Positions 56,069 through 64,000 of a stretch of DNA of 64,000 nt are shown here, piece by piece. This stretch comes from Cymbidium sinense. Taxonomy: Eukaryota > Streptophyta > Magnoliopsida > Asparagales > Orchidaceae. The notes below the pieces were generated by a model. The model saw only the letters and a program-made list of their open reading frames with translations, made no database searches and was not told the DNA's origin. The translations under genes and the position numbers were made by a program. Every line of letters begins with the position of its first letter. The first letter of the stretch is position 1. The stretch is taken from NCBI GenBank assembly GCA_021442155.1, contig CM038222.1:20036923-20100922 (forward strand). The letters are read 5' to 3'.

Positions 56069-58052
56069 AACAAATCCAAAATCATAAACAACCTTAAACC
56101 ATAAAACCTAAACCCTAAATCCTAATTCCTAAACCCTAAACCCTAAACCCCAAACCCTAAACCCGAAACCCTAAACCCTAAGCCTAAACTAAATAAAACC
56201 CAAAAATAAAATAAGTAGAAAACCTAAACCAAATAAAATAATAAAATAAAATAAAATAAAACCTAAACCTAAACCTAAACCTAAAAAAATAATAAGAAAT
56301 GAACTAAAATAAAATAAATAAGAACCTAAACTAAACTAAAAATTAAAAAAATTACTAAAATAAAAATTAAACCTAAAATAAAAATAAAATAAACCTAAAG
56401 TAAAATAAAATAAAAACTGAACCTAAAAAATAAACACAAAATCTAAAAATAATAATTAAAACCTAAACCCTAAAAAAAATGTAACCCTAAAACTAACCCT
56501 AAACCATAAATCTTAAACCCTAAAACCTTAAACCCTAAACCATAAACCCTAAACCCTAAACCCTAAATCCAAAACTGTAAACTCTCTTAAAATAAAACCT
56601 TAATCACAAAACCCTAAACCCTAAACTCTAAACTAAAACCTAAACCCTAAACCTAAAACCTAAACCCTAAACCTCAAACCCTAAACCCTAAACACTATAC
56701 CCTAAACCCTAAACCCTAAACCATAAAACCCTAAACCCTAAACCTAAAACCCTAAAACCTAAACCTAAATAAAAAATAAAATAAAATAAAACCCTAAACT
56801 AAAACTTAAACCTAAACATAAAAGAAGATAAAATAAAATAAAAACTAAACTAAAATAAAATAAATAAATACTTAAACTAAACTAAGAAATAAAGAAACCT
56901 AAAATAAAACCAAATAAAATAAAACTAAATTTAAAATAAAAAATAAATAAACTTAAGATAAAATAAATAAAACTAAATAAAAATTTTAACCTAAAAAATA
57001 AACCTAAAAATAAAGCCTAAAAATAAATAAAAAATAACACCTAAACCCTAAACTAAAAACAACCTAAACCTAAAATAAAACTAAAATAAACAAAATAAAA
57101 TAAACCTAAACCTAAACTAAAATAATCTAAAATAAAATAAATAAAACCTAAACTAAAACCTAAACCAAAAATAAACTAAACCTAAACCTAAACTTAAACT
57201 AAATAAAATAAAATAAAACCTACACTGAGATAAATAAACCTAAAATAAATAAACTAAACTAAATAAAAATAAAATTTTAAAAATTTGAAAATAAAATAAA
57301 CTAAAATAAAAAAAAATAAAGTTAATAAACTTAAACCTATTTGTTTACTTAATAAAAAAACCATAAACCCTAAACCCTAAACTCTAAAAATCTTAAACCC
57401 TAAATCCTAAACCCTAAACCCTAAACTCTAAACCCTAAACCTAAACCTAAATATTAAAACCTTAAAAAAACCTAAACCACTAAATTAAACTAAACAAATT
57501 AACCTAAACCCTAAACCTAAACTAAACTAAACTTAAACTTAAACATAAACCCAACCTAAAAACCAAAACCATAAACCTAAAATAAACTTAAACCCTAAAA
57601 CCATAAGCCTAAACTTAACTCCTAAATTAAACCTACCCTAAACCTAAATCAAAACCTAAACAACCCTAAACCCTAAAATTTAACCACTTAAACTCCTAAA
57701 CCTAAACTTAAACTCTAAACTAAAAAACTCCTAAACCCTAAACCTAAATTAAACCTAAACTTTATACCTAAACTAAAACTTAAACCTAAAACCTAAATCT
57801 AAACCCAAAATCCTAATCCCTAAACCCTAACCCTAAACCCTAAACCCTAAACCCTAATTCCCAAATGCTAACCTAAACCTAAAGTAACTGAATAACTTAA
57901 AAAATAAACCTAATCCCTAAAACCTAATAAACCCTAATAAACCTAAGCCAAAACCCTAAACCCCAAACCCTAAAAATAAACTAAAGTAACTAAATAAATT
58001 AAAAAATAAACCCAAACATTATAACTTAATAAACCTAAAGCTATATAACCTA
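56069..58052 (+). repeat. Telomere-like satellite, right arm, block 14
   Basis: Two alternations of clean CCCTAAA (56,090-56,190; 56,470-56,760) and degraded sequence, a marker CCTATTTGTTTACTTAATAA near 57,337, a long clean but variant block with CCTAAACTT words to 57,880, then two copies of the GR-RBP leader in series (AAAGTAACTGAATAACTTAA near 57,888 and AAAGTAACTAAATAAATTAA near 57,972). Confidence 0.9.
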
Positions 58053-58500
58053 TGAATGGGAACCTTGACGCAGAACATCACCTTCAACTTGGCTCGATAT
58101 GGCGGTGGAGGTGAAGCCCGGGAATTTTCAGTGGTGGTGGGGGATCTAGAGGTGGTGGTCGGATTAGTAGTGGTTATGGAGGTGGGAAGAGTGACGGAGG
58201 TTATAGCCGCTGTGGAGGCGAAGGGAGAGATCGGGGATATGATGGTGAATCCCGCTACTAGAGTGGTGGTTCTAATGGGAACTGGAGAAAGTGAAGAACA
58301 GCCAATCTGATCTATTGCTTATGGAATTATGTCTTTATATTAGAGACAATTCTAGTTATCTAGGGTTTTTGATTTGCTCTATAAGGGCTCATTTTCTATC
58401 TTTATTGTCGCTTGTGTCTAAGAAAACTTGGTGGGTTACTTGCTTGATGAAATCGAAAAGAAGAAATATTTAATATGAATTTATTCTCTATTTAAAAAAA
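58053..58500 (+). pseudogene. GR-RBP 3' fragment with 3' UTR, copy 10
   Basis: Starts TGAATGGGAACCTTGACGCA, with small losses in the first codons (GGGCAG has become GGG, and AAG of DGKN is partly lost), so NITFN is read out of frame. The glycine-rich tail (GGGGSRGGG, GGYGGGKSDGGYSRCGGEG, RDRGYDGESRY) is visible with one or two frame changes and a stop in the SRG position (CTAGAG). The end SNGNWRK is followed by TGA near 58,292, then the 3' UTR (TTTGCTCTATAAGGGCTCAT, GTGTCTAAGAAAACTTGGTG) and ATTTAAAAAAAC. Last copy in the window. Confidence 0.86.
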
Positions 58501-60259
58501 CCAAAAATCATAAACATAAACTAAAACTTGAACCCTAAACCTAAAACTAAACTCTAAACCCTAATCCCTAAACCCTAAACACTAAAATTGTAAACCCTAA
58601 ACCTTAAACCCTAAAACTGAAACCTTAAACCCTAAACCCTAAACTTTAAACCCCCAACCCTAATCCTTAAACCTAAAACCCTTGAGTAATCCTAAACCAT
58701 AAATCCTAAACCCTAAAAAGCTAAAAACTTAAACCTAAACTAAATAAAACTTAAAAATAAAATAAATAAAAAAAACCTAAACTTAAATAAAATAAAATAA
58801 TAAAATGAAATAAAATCTTAAACTAAAACCTAAACCTAAACCTAAACCTAAAAAAAGAAATAAAAATAAAATAAATTATATAATAAAACTAAACCTAAAA
58901 AAAACCTAAACCTAAATTTAACCTAAAAAATAACTAAAATATAAAACCTAAACTAAAATAAATAAACCTAAAATAAATTAAATAAATTAAATAAAAATAC
59001 AAATAAACCTAAATAAAAAAATAAACTTAAATAAGTAAATAATAAACTAAATAAACTAAATAAACCTAAATCTACAACTTTACCTAATATTAAAAAAATA
59101 AAAAAAATAAAAAATAACAAAAATAAGAAAACCCTAACTCCAACCCATAAACCTTAAAACTAACCCTAAAACCTAAACGCTAAACCCTAAAACTGTGAAC
59201 ACTAAACCTTAAACCCTAAACCCTAAACCCTGAATCCTCTAACCTATAACTCTAAACCCTAAACCATAAACCCAAACCCTAAATCCAAAACCCTAAACCC
59301 TAAAAGCCTTGAAACCTAAACCTAAACTAAATAAAACCTAAAAATAAAATAAATAAATAAACAAAAACCTAAATAAAATAAAACCTAAACTAAAACCTAA
59401 AAAACCTAAACCTAAATCTAAAAAATAAAAAAATAAAACTAAATTAAAATATAATAAATAAAACCTAAATTAAACTTAAAAATTAAATAAACCTAAAACT
59501 AAAAAACCTAAATAAAATAAAAACTAAAGTAAAAAAAATAAAATATACCTAAAATAAAATAAAAATAAAATCTAATAAAAATAAACTACAAAATAAAACC
59601 TAAAAAATAAATAAATAAAACTTAAACCCTAAACTTAAAAAAAAAACTAAACCTAAAATAAAAAAAACAAAATAAACCTAAACCTAAACTAAGAAAATTA
59701 AACTAAAATAAATAAAACCTTAACCTAAACCTAAAATAAACTAAACTTAAAAACTAAACTAAATAAAATAAACCTAAACTAAAATAAATCTAAACTTTAA
59801 AATTCAACAAAAAATAAACCTAAAATAAAAACCTAAAACTTAAACCTAAAAAAATAAAATAAAAACCTAAACATAAACCTAAAATTAAAAAATTAAACAT
59901 AAACCTAAACCTAAACCTAAAAAATAAACTAAAAAAACCTAAACTAAAATAAATAAACTAAACTAAATAAAAACAAAAAATAAAATAAACTAAAATAAAT
60001 AAAAAATAAATTAAATAAACTTAAACCTAGTTGTTTACATAAATTAAAAAAACCCCTAAACCTAAAATAAACCCTAAGCCCTAAAAACCTAAACCCTAAA
60101 CCCTAAATCCTAAACCCTAAACTGACCTTAAACCTTAAACCCTAAACCCTTAACCCTAAACCTTAAACCCAAAACCCTAAACCTTCAAAACCCTAAACCC
60201 TAAAGCCTAAACCCTAAACCCTATACCCTATACCCTAACCATAAACCCTAAACCTTAAA
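58501..60259 (+). repeat. Telomere-like satellite, right arm, block 15
   Basis: Clean CCCTAAA (58,501-58,720), degraded stretch, a mutated marker TCTACAACTTTACCTAATAT near 59,072, clean block, degraded stretch, marker CCTAGTTGTTTACATAAATT near 60,025, and clean repeats to the LINE tail at 60,260. Marker spacing about 0.95 kb. Confidence 0.9.
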
Positions 60260-61589
60260 CTTATTTTCACTTTTTGGTCTAAGCTGGGATATGTTTTTGG
60301 CCTCTTTCTTTGGGCTGGTGCTACCATAGTGGTTGCTATCTTTTCCTGGTTGGTTTGGTTTTATTATCTATCGCTATCTTCTGCTTACTTGCTAGTGGAT
60401 GAGATTGTTTCTGCCCTAGCTTTATTAAGTTTTTTGCACTACTTGGTTTGTTGGCTTTCCTATTGATCTCGAATTATTTTTCCTAGTTTTTCATGGTTGG
60501 ATGGGTGGCCTTCATAGTGAGAACTACTATTGGTTGTTGCCTTTCTAGGCCTTCTTTTCGAGAATTTCCTGGCTGTCTTTTTGGGGTTTATCTATGAGTT
60601 CCTTGTTGTTTGTTGTTGGATCCATCTTTTGCCTTAGTTTTATGTTTACATATTCTCTGGATTACACTGCATTTATTTATTTTATGTTGTTATTATGTTC
60701 TTGTTCTCTCTTTGTTCGGGAAGTTTAATTTTTTGGTCTGCAATCTGCATTGCCTTTCTATGGTAGTTTCTTTTGGACCTCTGTGTGGGTGCTGGTTTTC
60801 TACTTTGCCTTAGCTAGTGGGGATGTTTCCTTTATTGGTTACTTATGATGGGTTGTTCTCTGGTGGTTGCATTATGATTGTTTTACTTAGTTTGTTTGGT
60901 TGGAGGACTTTTAGTAGTCTTTGAATCTTGGTTGGTTGATTTTTTTCCGTGTTGGTCTTTTCCTTCTTCTTAGACAATTTGTTGGAGCCTTTTGTTGTGC
61001 TAGCCAAACTATTGTAGATCCTTTTGGATTGGAGTTTTTGGTTTCCGGTGGTTGGTGGCTGCTTTTGGCCCCCTTTTGTATGGCCATTTTATCTTCTAGT
61101 GATTTACATTAACTATAGCTTATGTTTCCATCAGTTGATGTTATCATTTCTGAGATGTTTAATCATTTATGGTTGCTCACCCTAGTTTGGCTTGGTGACT
61201 GCTACTTGTTGGGACTTTGGCTTGAGGACTCATATCTTAGTTTTTTTTTGTTTCTTTAATTGGTATGGTGCGTTGGTTCTGTTTTCCTTTTTTGGATGGG
61301 TATTTGGATAATGGCTATTGTTGGTGTTCTAACTTTGTTCTAGCCTCTCTCTAAGTTATTGTGATTAGTCATTTTAGTTTTTTTATTTATTGGTTTGTCG
61401 TTTTGGTTGCACTTTTGATCCGGAACTCTAGACTACTTTTAGGATGGTTGCTTGTATGTCTATGTTGGCTTTGATGTTACTCACCTCTTCTCTCCGATGC
61501 ATTACATATGATTGTAAGCCTTCTTTATGAAGTTTGGATGCTAATATGTATTATTGCCCCATGAGATGATCCTAATTGAGCCTGAGCTG
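60260..61589 (+). mobile_element. LINE tail element T6, 3' end cut off
   Basis: Starts CTTATTTTCACTTTTTGG like T1 and keeps the family order through CATGGTTGGATGGGTGGCCT, GGTTACTTATGATGGGTTGT and AAGTTTGGATGCTAATATGT to GATCCTAATTGAGCCTGAGC (about 61,570-61,589). There the homology ends. The last 450 bases of a normal tail, the AATAAA and the poly-A are missing, and unrelated AT-rich DNA follows. The array therefore ends by a break or insertion inside this element, not in telomeric repeat. Confidence 0.87.
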
Positions 61590-64000
61590 TGAGTCACTAT
61601 AGCACCTAAGAGGGAGGGGTGGGGTGAATTGGGCGATAATAAAAATTTTAAAAGTTAAATCTTAAAGTTTAAGTTTTAGTAGAAAATTAATTTTTAATTT
61701 TATAAAGACAAAATACAAGTCTTAATGTAGAAAAAAAATAAAAGTGAAAAGAGAGACAATAGCACACAATTTTATGGTTCAAATGCCTACGTCCATGCCT
61801 TTGGCTAGGAATCCACAAATGTAAAATATTTACAAATAGTACTCCTAATAAGTACAATACAATAATATGTACTCTAGGGGCAAATATAACCCCAATATAA
61901 TTTATTTAAAAGAGAAATACAATATAATAAATTTTGATAAAATATATCTCACAAATATACCAAGCTATTTAATTCAAAAGTGATCTCACAACTTATAAAT
62001 GACCACTTTACAACTTACTAATTTGGCAAGATAGAATGTTCACTTAATTTTGATAAAAAATATTAAATAAATATCTTAAAGTGATCTTACTAATATGTTT
62101 ATGCTATTATAATTTGTTGATTAATATAAAAATGATTTCAAAATAAATTCACAATAGTCTATTGCACAATAAATTAAATTTCAGTAAGGAATAATTTTAT
62201 GTTTAAGAGAAACTATAACTAGAATGTTTATAATAGTGTAAGAAAGATTAACTTTCTATTTAACTTCCTTTTTTTTCATTATTAAACAATGAAAACAACA
62301 TGCTTTACTAAATTTCAGCAAGATAATATTTTTAAAATAATGGATATTAGTTGAAATAAAATGATAAGTGATAAATTAAATAATTTAATTTTTTATATAT
62401 TTTTATTTTGATAAAGAAACTTGATTTATAATAGATCTAGCATATACTCTAAAATTCCAGCAATAATTTATTTTATTTTAACCAAAATGTAGCTTTTAAT
62501 TAATGCAACTAATTAAAAATACTTAAATAAAATTAATATATGATATATAAGTAAACTAGTAAGATTTTAATTAAAAAGAGAGATCTAGCAAATATGAAAA
62601 TAATTTCAGCACAATAAATTAATTTGAAATGCTTAAAAAATACTTCTAAAATAGATCTAAGAATAAATTCACTTTAAAATGAGACTAATGAAGAAATATT
62701 TCAAGAAACCAAAAGAAATTTATAGGAAGATAAAAATTTCAACAAGTTTAAATAAATCTACAAACTATCACTGAGTTTTCACAAAAAAAATATTTAAAGA
62801 AACTTTGATGTGAAAACTTACTTGATGTCCAAAGACTAATCCACCAAAAGTATAAATTAGAAAGAATAAATAGATGGAAAATAGTATGAACAAAAAAAGG
62901 GATTAAGATCAAGAAAACAAACTCAAGTAATTTGAGAAAGCTTGTTTAGTTAAAAGATGTTAAACTTCAAACCAAGGATTTGATCTTACAATATTTAGAG
63001 AACACTTGGAAGGAAAATCTAAAATTCTCTTAGATTTTGGAGGTATTTTGAATAATAAAATACTTTCATGAAGAAAAAAATGAGGGTTATGTATAAGCAA
63101 GAAGATCATTTTGAATTATTTCAAAAAATATATTATTATAACATCATTTTATCATATAATAATTTAATATCCAATACAAATATAATTTATATTAAATAAA
63201 TATTAAATTTAAATAACCAAAATTTGGCTATTGAGATGGGGAAGTAAAAAAAAATCAAATATGGCTCTTAATATATTCAAAGCATGTAGCATGCATTCAT
63301 TATTAAAATCATCTAATGTTTCAAAAGTCATATTAAATTCAATTTTAATCAAACGAGGGTCATGTAACCTATCAAATTAAAGGAAAAAAATCAATGAATA
63401 GATGAAAGATAAAATTCTTTGATTATAAAATGACTTAAAAAATAAACTAAAATATTTTTGTTAATTTTCAAATATGACATTTAAATATTATGATATAATT
63501 TATATATACATAATGTTAGTTATCATATGCTTAAAAATTAAATTTAAATATTTAATTATGTTATATATAAACTAATTTTAATAGTCATTTTATTATCATT
63601 TATTATTTTGACAAAATGCTAAAATGCATATATAAATTGAATTTAATTGATAGAGATATATAAATTAATGTATCCTTATTTAAAATAACTAAAAAATATA
63701 AGTTGTGAGTAAATTGATTCATGCCAATGAACTCATATGAATAAGATGTTATAAATGCATAACCTAAAATATTGTATCTTTTACATTATCCATTTTGATC
63801 TATCTTCTTTCTATTCTAAATTTCTCAAACATATTGTGAGATGTATTGATATGAATAGCAATTAATATATAAACATAAAACATACATTAGAACTAATTCT
63901 TTGTTATCATCAAAATTGATCATTGAACATTTAAATATAGTTATTAATATAAACATATATAAATAAAATTTATAAATGAGGAAAAATATATAAAGATATA
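61590..64000. other. AT-rich flank, probably part of another transposable element
   Basis: It begins TGTGAGTCACTATAGCACCT, then AAGAGGGAGGGGTGGGGTGA and ATTGGGCGAT. At 61,775-61,815 it has TTCAAATGCCTACGTCCATG, CCTTTGGCTAGGAATCCAC. From memory, GAGGGGGGTGAAT and CCTACGTCCA...GGAATCCAC segments occur together near the ends of repetitive elements in many plants; I cannot verify the family here. The remainder is AT-rich with a loose repeat of AATTTCAGCAAGATAA-like words (62,180; 62,316; 62,453; 62,603). No coding frame or RNA gene is seen. The other end of the element is not in the window. Confidence 0.5.

Noticed and set aside
22857..58500. A functional link between GR-RBP copies and telomere binding by RRM proteins
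   Set aside because: Some plant RRM proteins bind single-stranded TTTAGGG, but these fragments lack the main part of the RNA-binding domain and are not intact. The link would be coincidence unless expression is shown.
61590..64000. A definite LTR retrotransposon call
   Set aside because: The start TGTGAG and familiar-looking motifs suggest a mobile element, but no second LTR, primer-binding site or coding domain is visible within the window.

Overview
This window is nuclear DNA of a land plant. It contains long tracts of degenerate Arabidopsis-type telomeric repeat (TTTAGGG/CCCTAAA), plant L1-type LINEs (ORF1 of the DUF4283 plus zinc-knuckle kind; ORF2 with endonuclease, reverse transcriptase and RNase H), and many copies of the 3' part of a plant glycine-rich RNA-binding protein (GR-RBP) mRNA. 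I cannot name the species. I see no intact gene, no rRNA or tRNA gene and no CRISPR. Every recognisable coding segment is broken. Most long open frames are by-products of low-complexity T/G-rich or CCTAAA-type sequence.

Layout. (1) 1-13,780, left arm: telomere-like repeat with TTTAGGG on the + strand. Embedded in it, all on the - strand, are a truncated LINE (about 3,326-7,385), two GR-RBP fragments (7,847-8,338 and 11,355-11,590) and a scrap of a third (about 1,722-1,768). (2) 13,781-18,739, centre: AT-rich, non-telomeric DNA with a CT microsatellite, an unidentified gene-like stretch (14.05-15.6 kb) and a tandem repeat of about 245 bp (16,556-17,512). (3) 18,740-21,612: 3' part of a LINE on the + strand. 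(4) 21,613-61,589, right arm: the same material in opposite polarity (CCCTAAA on the + strand). It holds eight GR-RBP fragments, one nearly full-length but dead LINE (26,849-34,593), a duplicated copy of its 3' end, and six LINE-tail elements of 1.2-1.9 kb, all on the + strand. (5) 61,590-64,000: AT-rich DNA with a sharp boundary inside the last LINE tail, probably another transposable element.

How the parts relate. The right arm is a higher-order array. Its unit is: GR-RBP fragment with poly-A, clean CCCTAAA block, degenerate CCTAAA/TAAAATAAA block, a conserved marker (CCTACTAGTTTACTTAATTT), clean CCCTAAA block, LINE tail, clean block, a conserved leader (AAAGTAACTAAATAAATTAA), then the next GR-RBP fragment. 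GR-RBP starts in the last part are spaced about 3.9, 4.7, 4.9 and 5.9 kb. GR-RBP copies share the same 5' truncation point and leader, and five LINE tails share one 5' end. They therefore spread mainly as DNA segments, not by independent retrotransposition. A direct duplication of about 5 kb (33.70-38.72 and 38.72-43.63 kb) shows this with a readable junction.

Two points stand out. Every retro-derived piece has its sense strand on the CCCTAAA strand, with poly-A running into CCTAAA. That is the orientation expected if poly-A RNA was primed by the TTT of the telomeric G-strand. Also, the TTTAGGG-to-CCCTAAA order across the centre is the head-to-head order expected of an old telomere-telomere fusion, now separated by about 7.8 kb.
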